64,000 bases of DNA from contig JBKBNU010000001.1 of NCBI GenBank assembly GCA_046294845.1, positions 558,001 to 622,000 on the forward strand. The letters run 5' to 3'. The notes under the pieces were generated by a model that was not told where the DNA came from, did not search any database, and worked only from the letters and a program-made list of their open reading frames with translations. The stretch is from Micavibrio_C sp046294845 (lineage in GTDB: Bacteria > Pseudomonadota > Alphaproteobacteria > Micavibrionales > Micavibrionaceae). The translations under genes and the position numbers were made by a program. Below, in pieces: positions 44,364 through 52,496 of the stretch; the first letter of the stretch is position 1; each line of letters starts with the position of its first letter.

Positions 44364-45288
44364 TCAGAGAATAGAGGCCTTGCTGGCCAAGGGAAAAATA
44401 TCATCTGAGGGGGCTGCCGCCTTGAAAAAGAGCCTGCAGGATAAACCGGCTGCGGCCTTGGGTGAAACCCTGCATGAACCTTTTCCCCCCCGCTATTTGG
44501 TGGCGGGCGGTGTTGCTATTGGTGTTTTGCTGGTTATGGGGCTTGCCATGACCGGAGGGGAGAGTTCATCTGCACAAGTGGTGCAGGATGTATCGGAGAT
44601 TCTTAATCAATCAGGAAAGGTCGGGGAAATGAATAAATCATTCTCATCCATTATTAGTCTTGTTCTTATCGGCTTGCCGGTTCTGGGGTCGCTTGTCTGG
44701 TTTGCGCTTTCCTATAACGGTTTGGTCAGCAAGGAAGAAAATGTATTGGCCTCATGGGCGCAAGTCGAAAGCAATTATCAGCGCCGTGCCGATTTGATAC
44801 CGAATTTGGTGAGTAGCGTGCGCGCCTATATCGAGCATGAAGGACAGACCATGACCGATATCGCAAAACTAAGGGCGCAGGTTGATGATGTTGTTGCCGG
44901 AAATGCCCAAGTTCAGGATCTGGGCAAGGATGCTGTCACAAAACTGGACGACGAAGCCTATATGATCTCCCTTGCGAAGGCACAGCAAGGTCTGGGCGGG
45001 CAGCTGCGTAATCTGATGGTGAGTGTCGAGGCTTATCCTTCACTTAAATCATCGGATCAGTTCCTGCAATTGCAGGCCCAGCTTGAAGGCACAGAAAACC
45101 GTATCAATGTTGCCCGTATGGCCTTTAATGAAAGTGTTGGTACATTTAATACGGCCATCCGGAAAATGCCGGGCAGTCTGATTGCCGGTATGGGAAATTT
45201 CCAACGCAAGGCTTATTTCAAGGCTGATGAAGGTGCCGCGCAAGCTCCTGCGGTTTCTTTCAATGAAGAAGAAAAGGCCGCCGAATAA
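44353..45288 (+). CDS. LemA-family membrane protein with extra N-terminal membrane part
   Basis: A 311-residue protein. Residues 1-75 are an added module with a helical N-terminus (ALLAKGKISSEGAAALKKSL) and a membrane helix (YLVAGGVAIGVLLVMGLAM, about 48-66). A second membrane helix (about 98-116) leads into the LemA domain: NGLVSKEENVLASWAQVESNYQRRADLIPNLV, and ENRINVARMAFNESVGTFNT. LemA proteins sit in the inner membrane and work with TPM-domain partners; function is unclear. Overlaps DUF2089 upstream; the TPM gene follows 48 bp later. Confidence 0.88.
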   Translation: MNYDQRIEALLAKGKISSEGAAALKKSLQDKPAAALGETLHEPFPPRYLVAGGVAIGVLLVMGLAMTGGESSSAQVVQDVSEILNQSGKVGEMNKSFSSIISLVLIGLPVLGSLVWFALSYNGLVSKEENVLASWAQVESNYQRRADLIPNLVSSVRAYIEHEGQTMTDIAKLRAQVDDVVAGNAQVQDLGKDAVTKLDDEAYMISLAKAQQGLGGQLRNLMVSVEAYPSLKSSDQFLQLQAQLEGTENRINVARMAFNESVGTFNTAIRKMPGSLIAGMGNFQRKAYFKADEGAAQAPAVSFNEEEKAAE

Positions 45289-45336
45289 GGAATAAGACAG
45301 GGACGTGATGTCTGTAAGGAAAAGGGGAAACAAATA

Positions 45337-46647
45337 ATGAGACAAGCTTTATATCTAACCATTTTTGGCCTGTCTTTGCTTTTGTTGCCTCAGGTCACAC
45401 ATGCCGGTACGCCGTCATGCTTGCATAAGCTGGTCTGTGATGACCTGAAGCTGTTTTCCTATGAGGAAAGAAAAGCCCTTGATACTTACCATCAGGCCCT
45501 TCTCGGAAGCTATGATATTGATTACCGGATTATCGTGGCACAGATCGGGGGAGATGTGGGGCTGGAGGCCGCCCGCTTCTTCAAGGAAGCCGGTGCCGGA
45601 TCAAGGAGCAAAAGCCGCAAGGGCGTGATGCTGGTCCTTGATCCCGCACAGGATATCGTGCGTCTTGAAATTTCTGCCGGTCTTGATGCGGTTTATACCG
45701 ATGCGTTTGTAAGCTATCTGCAGCAGCGTCAAATGGTTCCCTTTTTTCAGGCCGACCGCGTGGCAGACGGCATTCTTGCCACAACGGAAATGATTGTGAC
45801 GCGGGCACAGGAAGCGGAGGAAGGAAAAGAGTTTATGGCACCTTCCTTGTTGCCTGAAAATCTGGCAATTGGTGCGGGGGCGCAAACCAAAGCCCGCATT
45901 GGCACGGGGTATCAGCCCCCCGAGGCTGCCGACGCCGGACAAAGCCCCGTTGTGGAAGAGGGGATGAGTCCCGAACAGGTGGTGGCGGCCTATCATTACG
46001 CCCTTGAAAAAGGTATGGCGCAGCCCGACCTTGATATCTATAGCCGTGCAACGGTTGACCTGCGCCGCCAGTGGGTGGTCACGCCTGCGCAAATGCGCAA
46101 TGAACTTGCGGCCTATAAGAAATGTAACATTGATAAAACTGTTTATGTGGGGTCCCGTGAATTGGCGGTGGTGCGCTATGCCGTGGATCAACGCAAATGT
46201 GCGCCCTATTTTCTGGTATTCGAAGACGGGGCATGGCGTCTTGATTTTGTGACCATGATGCAGAATATCCGTTTCAATACATCGAATGACTGGCGTCTTG
46301 ATATGACGAAGGTGCTGCCCTATGCCGATGCCTTCCTTGACTGGGATTTTAACAAGGATGGTTACCCGTACCCGCAGCGCAAATTGCGCTGGGGTATTAA
46401 TGTGAATACCGACTATCGCAAGCGCATCACCACCATTCATAAAATTTTTGAAGGCACAGCCGCATCCGCCATGGGTTTGCAGGAAGGCGATGTTATCGTG
46501 AATTGGGACGGGATCAAAAACCCCGACCACAAACAGATTGTTAAAAACATGGATATTGTGGCCGAAGGCAAACCGATGGCGATACAGGTGATACGCGATG
46601 GAATACCGCTCACAATCAACATCAAGGCGCCGCCGAGGGTTCAATAA
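45337..46647 (+). CDS. TPM-domain protein fused to a PDZ domain
   Basis: A 436-residue exported protein. Parts: a signal peptide (MRQALYLTIFGLSLLLLPQVTHA), a TPM domain (about 35-160; DYRIIVAQIGGDVGLEAARFFKEAG, KGVMLVLDPAQDIVRLEISAGLDAVYTDAF), a Pro/Gly-rich link, an orphan middle domain with two cysteines (KKCNIDKTVYVGSRELAV, RKCAPYFLVFEDGAWRLDF) and a C-terminal PDZ domain (GTAASAMGLQEGDVIVNWDGI). TPM domains occur with LemA in many bacteria. PDZ at the end is unusual for a TPM protein and suggests a partner or periplasmic substrate. Confidence 0.85.
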   Translation: MRQALYLTIFGLSLLLLPQVTHAGTPSCLHKLVCDDLKLFSYEERKALDTYHQALLGSYDIDYRIIVAQIGGDVGLEAARFFKEAGAGSRSKSRKGVMLVLDPAQDIVRLEISAGLDAVYTDAFVSYLQQRQMVPFFQADRVADGILATTEMIVTRAQEAEEGKEFMAPSLLPENLAIGAGAQTKARIGTGYQPPEAADAGQSPVVEEGMSPEQVVAAYHYALEKGMAQPDLDIYSRATVDLRRQWVVTPAQMRNELAAYKKCNIDKTVYVGSRELAVVRYAVDQRKCAPYFLVFEDGAWRLDFVTMMQNIRFNTSNDWRLDMTKVLPYADAFLDWDFNKDGYPYPQRKLRWGINVNTDYRKRITTIHKIFEGTAASAMGLQEGDVIVNWDGIKNPDHKQIVKNMDIVAEGKPMAIQVIRDGIPLTINIKAPPRVQ

Positions 46648-46669
46648 ATAAAATTGGTGAAAGGACATG

Positions 46670-46744
46670 TGGTGCCGTTGAAGGGATTTGAACCCCCGAC
46701 CCACGCATTACGAATGCGTTGCTCTACCCCTGAGCTACAACGGC
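46670..46744 (-). tRNA. tRNA-Thr (anticodon CGT)
   Basis: A full tRNA. The acceptor stem is GCCGTTG / CAACGGC, the D arm includes GCTCAGGGGTAGAGC, the anticodon stem ACGCA / TGCGT holds loop TTCGTAA, and the T arm has GGGGGTTCAAATCCC. CCA is encoded (46670-46672). Confidence 0.97.
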
Positions 46745-46854
46745 TTACCAAAAAATAACCCTCATCGGGCTCAACCTTATTATAGCCTTATTACGGGCCG
46801 GGGACAGGTTGTAACCCCTTCGTCTGCCACCGCTTTTCACATTCGACCTTATAC

Positions 46855-46891
46855 TTACGAATGCGTTGCTCTACCCCTGAGCTACGACGGC
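46855..46891 (-). pseudogene. Remnant of a second tRNA-Thr
   Basis: A 37-base segment is identical, apart from one base, to the 5' half of tRNA-Thr(CGT): acceptor strand, D arm and anticodon loop. The sequence then diverges in the 3' anticodon stem, so it cannot fold as a tRNA. A T-arm-like stretch (GGGGTTACAACC) lies about 40 bases further on. It looks like a decayed tandem duplicate. Confidence 0.85.
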
Positions 46892-47051
46892 GCTGATGAT
46901 ATGAACCTGTTGATTTTCCTGATGATCGGGAAGAGACAGGGCCTTTAAAACCAAGCCTGTTTTCTAATCGGTTTCAAAAAAAATTGCAAGCACGGGATGC
47001 TTTGCCTATGGTGGGGAACAGCCCGTCATTTGCGGGCAAGGGATTGATTTT

Positions 47052-47690
47052 ATGATGGAAAAAAGGGCGGGCGCCAAAGGGGCGCACGGGATAGAGGGCC
47101 TGAGAGGCTATGCGCAGACCAGCTTGTTTACGTGCGGGCCTGCGGTTTTGCTGAGTGCGATGGCGCTGCGTGATCCTTCCTATGCGCCGGACCAAGCCGA
47201 GGAATACCAGATCTGGCGCGAGGCCAATACCATCTATATGGGGAAGGGGCATCCGGGCTGCGGTGTTTACGGGCTGGCGCTTTCGGCCCTGTGTCGTGGT
47301 TTTGACCCTGTGATATGGACAGATCGCGAGACGGGTTTGTTTGCCGATACTGTCCCGCAATCCCATGCACATGTTTTGTCACTGATGGATGAAAGGGATT
47401 GTGAGGCCGCGTATCAGGCGGGCATGGATGTCGGAATCAGGGCCTTCAATGCACAAGAATTGCGGCAGGCGCTGACTGATGGTACGGCGGCCCATGGCTG
47501 CGCCCTTGTTTTGATGATGGAAGATGACGGCACAGATTTTCATTGGACCTTGTTGCTGGCCCCCTCATCACCGCAGGCGCCCTTTGCTTTCTTTGATCCT
47601 TGGGAAAATGATGCTTTTCATGAAATGACTGAAGCCGCCCTCGAAGAGCGCATCCGGCCCCAAGGACGGCAGGCGGTTATTTTTCTTTAG
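47052..47690 (+). CDS. C39-like cysteine peptidase family protein
   Basis: A 212-residue protein of the peptidase C39-like family. The catalytic pattern is visible: Gln22 and Cys28 in AQTSLFTCGPA, His in DGTDFHWTLLL, and Asp in FAFFDPWEN. Unlike the bacteriocin transporter peptidases it has no membrane part or ABC domain. In other bacteria such proteins sit near ATP-grasp or GNAT genes of peptide pathways; none is adjacent here. Alternative: an inactive structural homologue. ATG 47052 may be replaced by the one 3 bp later. Confidence 0.75.
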   Translation: MMEKRAGAKGAHGIEGLRGYAQTSLFTCGPAVLLSAMALRDPSYAPDQAEEYQIWREANTIYMGKGHPGCGVYGLALSALCRGFDPVIWTDRETGLFADTVPQSHAHVLSLMDERDCEAAYQAGMDVGIRAFNAQELRQALTDGTAAHGCALVLMMEDDGTDFHWTLLLAPSSPQAPFAFFDPWENDAFHEMTEAALEERIRPQGRQAVIFL

Positions 47691-47723
47691 GGACACGCTT
47701 TAGTCATAATCAAAAAGAAACCC

Positions 47724-47752
47724 TTGCAAGGCCACGGTGCGGGATGTATATC
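47724..47752 (+). promoter_or_regulatory. Promoter of the SRP RNA gene
   Basis: TTGCAA (47724-47729) and TATATC (47747-47752) are 17 bases apart. The predicted start at about 47759-47760 coincides with the first base of the SRP RNA stem. Confidence 0.7.
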
Positions 47753-47759
47753 CATCCGT

Positions 47760-47855
47760 GGAAGGCTGGCGCGGGCGCGCGTGTCGCCAATCCGGTCAGG
47801 GCCGAGAGGCAGCAGCCGTAACGAATTTCGCCGGGTCGTGTCCAGTCTTCCATTT
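47760..47855 (+). ncRNA. ffs: Signal recognition particle RNA (4.5S type)
   Basis: The conserved domain IV core is readable: GGTCAGGGCCGAGAGGCAGCAGCC (47793 onward) with a GAGA tetraloop and the AGCAGCC side of the Ffh-binding loop. The ends pair: GGAAGGCTGG (47760-47769) with CCAGTCTTCC (47842-47851), with one G-U pair. T-rich sequence follows. ffs directly before dnaX is the usual place in alphaproteobacteria. It binds Ffh to target membrane proteins. Confidence 0.88.
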
Positions 47856-47957
47856 ATTTTTTCCATATCATCAAAATATTCCTTCAATTTATGTGGCAAA
47901 GCCGCGGATTTCGGCCCTCATGGGTTTGCAACCGCACAAGAATCCGACTACATAAGG

Positions 47958-49655
47958 ATGATGAGCCAAAACCCCGAAAATACTGCCAATGCCAACGGTG
48001 CTTACCGTGTTCTGGCGCGTAAATACCGCCCCCGTCATTTCGATGAACTGATCGGGCAGGATGCCCTGGTCCGGACGCTGCGTAATGCGATCGAGTCGGG
48101 GCGGATTGCCCATGCCTTTATGCTGACGGGTGTGCGCGGTGTGGGTAAAACCACGACGGCCCGTATCATCGCCAAGGCTTTGAACTATACCGGTCCTGAC
48201 GGGACAGCCGGCCCGACCACAGGCCCGACAGATGATTGCGACATTTGCCGCGCGATTGCCGAAGACCGTCACCCCGATGTGCTGGAAATGGATGCGGCCT
48301 CGCGCACGGGCGTTGATGATATTCGTGAAATTCTGGATGGGGTGCGCTATGCGCCGGTATCCGCACGGTACAAGATTTACATCATCGACGAAGTGCATAT
48401 GCTTTCCAAGAACGCTTTCAATGCGCTTTTGAAAACGCTGGAAGAGCCGCCGCCGCACGTCAAATTCATTTTTGCTACCACGGAAATCCGTAAAGTGCCC
48501 GTGACGGTTCTATCGCGCTGCCAGCGTTTTGACCTGAAGCGCGTGGATGTGGCCACCCTTTCCGATCATTACAAGAAAATTTGCGGGCTTGAGAACGTAC
48601 AGGCCGATGATGATGCCCTGACCATGATCGCCCGCGCCGCCGATGGTTCCGTGCGCGATGGTCTAAGCCTTCTAGATCAGGCGATTGCGCTCTCTGCTGA
48701 CCGCGTGACGACACAGCAGGTGCGCGATATGCTGGGCCTTTCCGACCGCAGCCGCATTCTTGATATGCTGGAACACAGCCTGAAAGGCGAATGTGAACCC
48801 GCGTTGGCGCTGATGGATGACATGGCCCGTAATGGTGCGGATTCGCTGGTGATTGTTCAGGATTTATTAGAGCTGACACACTTGCTGACGCGTTATCGCG
48901 CGGTGCCGGCTCTGCTTGAAAAGGATAATGCGGTCGCACCGGATATGAAGGCGCGTCTTGGCAATCTTGCTGTCTCGTTCTCGATGCCGACCTTGGGCCG
49001 TGCCTGGCAGCTCTTGCTGAAAGGTGTAACCGAGGTGCAAAGCGCACCCCAACCGCGGGCAGCGCTTGAAATGCTGTTGATCCGGCTGGCTTATACTTCG
49101 GATTTGCCGGACCCCGCCGACCTGATCAAAAAATTGAAAAACGGTGAGGCTATAAATCTTGCCGGTTCCTTGCATAAACCTGCCGAACAGCGCCTCCCCG
49201 AACCTGTCGCCCTGCGCGCGGTCGCGGGTGGTGGCACGGTGGCGGCGGTTGTTCCGGTTATGCAGGAACAAGAAGAATTGGAGCCGTTGCAGGTAGGGGC
49301 GATTATTTCTCTGCAAACTTTGGAACAGGCCCTGAAGACGCGCGGTTATGCGCGATTGGCCGCCGATGTTTATCACTATGTCCGTATGGGCAAAATCGAA
49401 GAGGGACGTCTGGAAATTGCCTATGACCAGAATATGGTGCCTTCGATGCTGGGTGACCTTTCCAAAGCGCTTAAAGATATGACGGGGCAAATGTGGCTGG
49501 TGAGTGAAACAAACCATGCAACGGTTCCCACCCTTCATGAGCAGCAACAACGCGCTGATAAGGCCCTGCTTGAAGAAGCGCAGCGTCATCCGGTGGTATC
49601 ACGCATTGTGCAGATGTTCCCTGATGCCACCATCAGAATCAAAACAGAACAATAG
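47958..49655 (+). CDS. dnaX: DNA polymerase III subunits gamma and tau
   Basis: DnaX is the ATPase of the clamp loader and links polymerase to helicase. The 565-residue protein has the P-loop GVRGVGKTT, a zinc-binding DCDIC segment (only part of the usual four-cysteine set is evident, so zinc binding is unsure), Walker B IIDEVHML, sensor ATTEIRKVP and arginine finger SRCQRFDL. The ATG pair at 47958/47961 is chosen because the frame upstream runs through the SRP RNA gene. ybaB follows 59 bp later. Confidence 0.95.
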   Translation: MMSQNPENTANANGAYRVLARKYRPRHFDELIGQDALVRTLRNAIESGRIAHAFMLTGVRGVGKTTTARIIAKALNYTGPDGTAGPTTGPTDDCDICRAIAEDRHPDVLEMDAASRTGVDDIREILDGVRYAPVSARYKIYIIDEVHMLSKNAFNALLKTLEEPPPHVKFIFATTEIRKVPVTVLSRCQRFDLKRVDVATLSDHYKKICGLENVQADDDALTMIARAADGSVRDGLSLLDQAIALSADRVTTQQVRDMLGLSDRSRILDMLEHSLKGECEPALALMDDMARNGADSLVIVQDLLELTHLLTRYRAVPALLEKDNAVAPDMKARLGNLAVSFSMPTLGRAWQLLLKGVTEVQSAPQPRAALEMLLIRLAYTSDLPDPADLIKKLKNGEAINLAGSLHKPAEQRLPEPVALRAVAGGGTVAAVVPVMQEQEELEPLQVGAIISLQTLEQALKTRGYARLAADVYHYVRMGKIEEGRLEIAYDQNMVPSMLGDLSKALKDMTGQMWLVSETNHATVPTLHEQQQRADKALLEEAQRHPVVSRIVQMFPDATIRIKTEQ

Positions 49656-49714
49656 ACCGTAGACCGTATAACAATCCAGCAATCCAGAGATTTCAAGTTC
49701 AAGAGGAGTATAGA

Positions 49715-50038
49715 ATGAACATTGCCGATATGATGAAACAAGCCCGCGTCATGCAAGAGCGCATGGAAACCCTGCAAGGCCAGTTGGCCCAAACCGAAGT
49801 GGAAGGCGTGTCCGGTGCCGGTCTGGTGCGCGTTCTGATGACCTGTAAGGGTGATGTACGTTCCTTGAAAATTTCCCCCGATATTGTCAATCCGAATGAT
49901 ATCGAGACATTGGAAGATCTGGTGATGGCTGCTGTCAACATGGCGCGCCAGAATGCCGATCAAACCATGGCGAGCGAAACCGCCCGCATGATGGAAGAAT
50001 TGGGTCTGCCATCGAATTTCGAATTGCCAAAGTTCTAA
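49715..50038 (+). CDS. YbaB/EbfC nucleoid-associated protein
   Basis: A 107-residue DNA-binding dimer protein of the YbaB/EbfC family. The N-terminal helix MNIADMMKQARVMQERMETLQ, the VEGVSGAGLVRVLMTCKGDVRSLKISPDIV strands and the end ARMMEELGLPSNFELPKF match the family. An AGAGGAG site precedes the ATG. It follows dnaX as expected; recR, its usual next gene, is elsewhere. Confidence 0.95.
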   Translation: MNIADMMKQARVMQERMETLQGQLAQTEVEGVSGAGLVRVLMTCKGDVRSLKISPDIVNPNDIETLEDLVMAAVNMARQNADQTMASETARMMEELGLPSNFELPKF

Positions 50039-50078
50039 GGGCTCCCTTTTACCTGTAAGGGGAAGGGCCCTCGACCTG

Positions 50079-50885
50079 ATGCGTATTCTGACATGGAACA
50101 TAAACTCGGTAAGGTTAAGAGCGCCTTTACTGAAAAAAATTGCCCGCGAAGGCAATCCCGATGTTATTTGCCTGCAGGAAACCAAGGTTGTTGATGAATT
50201 GTTCCCGATGGACGAAATTGTCCGCATGGGTTATCCGCATGTGCATATCAACGGCATGAAAAGCTATAACGGTGTGGCGATTCTCTCCAAGACACCGTTT
50301 GTCCGCAAAGCCGTTCATGACCGTGTGGCCAAAAATGATTGCCGTCATATCTCGGTGCAGATTAGATCGCGCAAATTTAAAACGCCGCTTGAGATTCACA
50401 ATCTTTATATTCCTGCGGGTGGCGATGTCCCTGACCGCAAGGAAAACGAGAAATTCGCCCACAAGCTCGATTTCGTCGACGAGGTTGGTGACTGGTTTGC
50501 ACAAAATTACACAGTTGACCAGCCTTTGATCGCTCTGGGCGATTTCAATATTGCCCCCCTTGAACATGACGTGTGGTCGCACAAGCAATTGCTTGATGTG
50601 GTCTCGCACACGCCGATCGAGGTTGAAAAGTTGCTGGCGATGCAGGAAAAATTAGGTTGGCAAGATGCTATCCGTCATTTCGTGCCGCCTGCCGAAAAAT
50701 GCTATACATGGTGGTCATACCGTAACCGTGACTGGAAAAAATCCAATCGGGGCCGCCGCCTCGACCATATCTGGCTCACCAGGCCGGTGATGGCGCACCT
50801 GAAAGAACATCACATCATGACAAAGGCTCGTGATGCCGTGCAGCCGAGCGATCATGTCCCCGTCATGATCGATGTTAATCTGTAA
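50079..50885 (+). CDS. xth: Exodeoxyribonuclease III
   Basis: An AP endonuclease and 3'-exonuclease of base-excision repair. The 268-residue protein of the EEP superfamily shows ICLQETKV (metal Glu), the catalytic Tyr region (HNLYIPAGGD), ALGDFNIAP (Asp and Asn), RLDHIWL (Asp) and the final SDHVPV (Asp-His). It is of the Xth/XthA1 subclass rather than the ExoA type. It lies 40 bp after ybaB and may be read through. Confidence 0.95.
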   Translation: MRILTWNINSVRLRAPLLKKIAREGNPDVICLQETKVVDELFPMDEIVRMGYPHVHINGMKSYNGVAILSKTPFVRKAVHDRVAKNDCRHISVQIRSRKFKTPLEIHNLYIPAGGDVPDRKENEKFAHKLDFVDEVGDWFAQNYTVDQPLIALGDFNIAPLEHDVWSHKQLLDVVSHTPIEVEKLLAMQEKLGWQDAIRHFVPPAEKCYTWWSYRNRDWKKSNRGRRLDHIWLTRPVMAHLKEHHIMTKARDAVQPSDHVPVMIDVNL

Positions 50886-50983
50886 ATATCCTGTTTTGAT
50901 CACAGCGCCTTATAAAGGGCGGCTTGTCAGGCGCAGGGCATAACCCTAAACTTGGCTTTGTGCATCCCCGAGGGAGAATTCTT

Positions 50984-52444
50984 GTGAGCCGTCTTGCATT
51001 CCTGTTCCTGATAATCTTTCTCGAGGGCTATGTCGTCCTGTCTTCGGAATTGCTGGCCATTCGCCTGATGGCTCCGTTCACGGGCAGTGGTGCCGATACA
51101 GTTTCCATTATTATCGCCGCTGTTCTTCTTCCTCTGGCATTTGGCTATTATAAAGGCGGCCACCCTTCACCCCGGTCAAAATCAAAAGGCAAGCACAAGA
51201 CAGTGCGCCAGAAACTTGCAACCAATCTTCTTTGGGCGGCCTTGTTTTTATCATTTGGTCTTTCGTATCTCTTCCTTGATTGGGGTTTTGACCTTTTGCA
51301 AAACCTGACAGGTATTCGGAATCGTCTTTTTTACACCAGTGTCTATGCAATTTTATTCCTGATGATACCGGTCTATTTGATGGGGCAAACTGTGCCGCTG
51401 ATCAGTCACTATTTCCCGCGTGGGCAGTTGCCGCAACAGGCAGGCCGTATCCTTTTTATATCAACGCTGGGCTCTTTTGCCGGTGCACTGTTCAGCACAT
51501 TGGTGCTCATGCCGTTTGCCGGGGTGCATATAACCACATTGGTAACACTGATGGCGATGGTCGCTCTCATCATCCTTTTGCAAAAGAAGGTTCTTTCCCG
51601 TCCGGTTTTTGTGGCTTTGGTTATACTGGCAATTGGTGTCTTTTATAATAATCCGGCGGCGATCAAACGCTTTCATATCGTAAGCCATAACCAGTACAAC
51701 ACAGTACAGGTTGTAGATCACCGCCATAGCTCGATCAGATCACTGGAAATCAACCGTTCCTATGCTTCGCTCGTGAAAGAGAATAGTCAGGAAACGGTTC
51801 TGCCCTATGCGGCCTATGTTGAGGACCATTTCATTACGCCGGCCATAAAGGAAAATAAATTCCTCAAGATTCTTGTCCTGGGTGCGGGAGGATTTGTTGT
51901 CGGTCGCACAGACCAGATAAATGATTACATTTATGTCGATATAGATAAAAACCTGAAAGACATTGCCGAAAACAATTTTTTAGAAGAAAAATTATCCGCC
52001 AATAAAAAATTTTTAGCCATAGATGCAAGGGCCTACTTGCTACAGACCGAAGAAAAATTCGACCTTATTATTGTTGATTTATTCAGGGATGCGGTCAGTA
52101 TGCCGGATAGTCTTGTGACAACTGAATTTTTTGCCGGTATCCGCGATCACTTGAATTCTTCGGGTATCATGGTGATGAATTTTGTATCGTCACCAACATT
52201 TTATGATGATTATTCACGTAATGTGGATGCAACACTTCGTGATGTTTTCCCGTATTTGAACCGCTATCCGATGGAGGGCACCAATCCGTGGAAACATGAT
52301 TTTGACTGGAATAATATTATTTATACCTACATCCATCATGATTATCGGGAACCAGATTTATATACAGATGATAAAAGTACGGTGATATACGATAAGCCGG
52401 TTGATTTTTATCCGCGCAACCGTGTGGAGCCTGAAGAAAAATAA
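50984..52444 (+). CDS. Membrane-anchored spermidine-synthase-like protein
   Basis: A 486-residue protein. The first 240 residues hold about seven membrane segments (LAFLFLIIFLEGYVVLSSELLAIRL, ILFISTLGSFAGALFSTLVLMPFAG); the last 240 form a SAM-dependent methyltransferase-type domain with LVLGAGGFVVG, YVDIDKNL, and IIVDLFRDA, resembling polyamine synthases. The D/E pair needed for putrescine is not evident, so true spermidine synthesis is unsure. GTG 50984 follows GAGGGAG and is preferred to TTG 50924. The gene is alone, convergent with an MFS gene. Confidence 0.82.
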   Translation: MSRLAFLFLIIFLEGYVVLSSELLAIRLMAPFTGSGADTVSIIIAAVLLPLAFGYYKGGHPSPRSKSKGKHKTVRQKLATNLLWAALFLSFGLSYLFLDWGFDLLQNLTGIRNRLFYTSVYAILFLMIPVYLMGQTVPLISHYFPRGQLPQQAGRILFISTLGSFAGALFSTLVLMPFAGVHITTLVTLMAMVALIILLQKKVLSRPVFVALVILAIGVFYNNPAAIKRFHIVSHNQYNTVQVVDHRHSSIRSLEINRSYASLVKENSQETVLPYAAYVEDHFITPAIKENKFLKILVLGAGGFVVGRTDQINDYIYVDIDKNLKDIAENNFLEEKLSANKKFLAIDARAYLLQTEEKFDLIIVDLFRDAVSMPDSLVTTEFFAGIRDHLNSSGIMVMNFVSSPTFYDDYSRNVDATLRDVFPYLNRYPMEGTNPWKHDFDWNNIIYTYIHHDYREPDLYTDDKSTVIYDKPVDFYPRNRVEPEEK

Positions 52445-52454
52445 TCAGGAAAGA

Positions 52455-52490
52455 ATAATCCGGACAGGCGCTGAGGCTTATCCGGATTAT
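52455..52490. terminator. Hairpin between convergent genes
   Basis: ATAATCCGGA (52455-52464) and TCCGGATTAT (52481-52490) form a 10-bp stem around 16 bases, between the convergent synthase-like gene and the MFS gene. It lacks a clear T-tail. Confidence 0.45.
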
Positions 52491-52496
52491 CGCTAT

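Noticed and set aside
45601..46704. 367-codon frame antisense to the TPM-PDZ gene
   Set aside because: Its translation is His/Phe-rich with no domain; the plus-strand protein has a signal peptide, TPM and PDZ domains.
46688..46948. Frame on the plus strand with YECVALPLSY twice
   Set aside because: The repeat is the translated tRNA-Thr and its remnant, not a protein repeat.
47724..47957. In-frame N-terminal extension of dnaX from a TTG
   Set aside because: It overlaps the SRP RNA gene and its promoter, has no family resemblance, and the ATG at 47958 opens at the conserved start.
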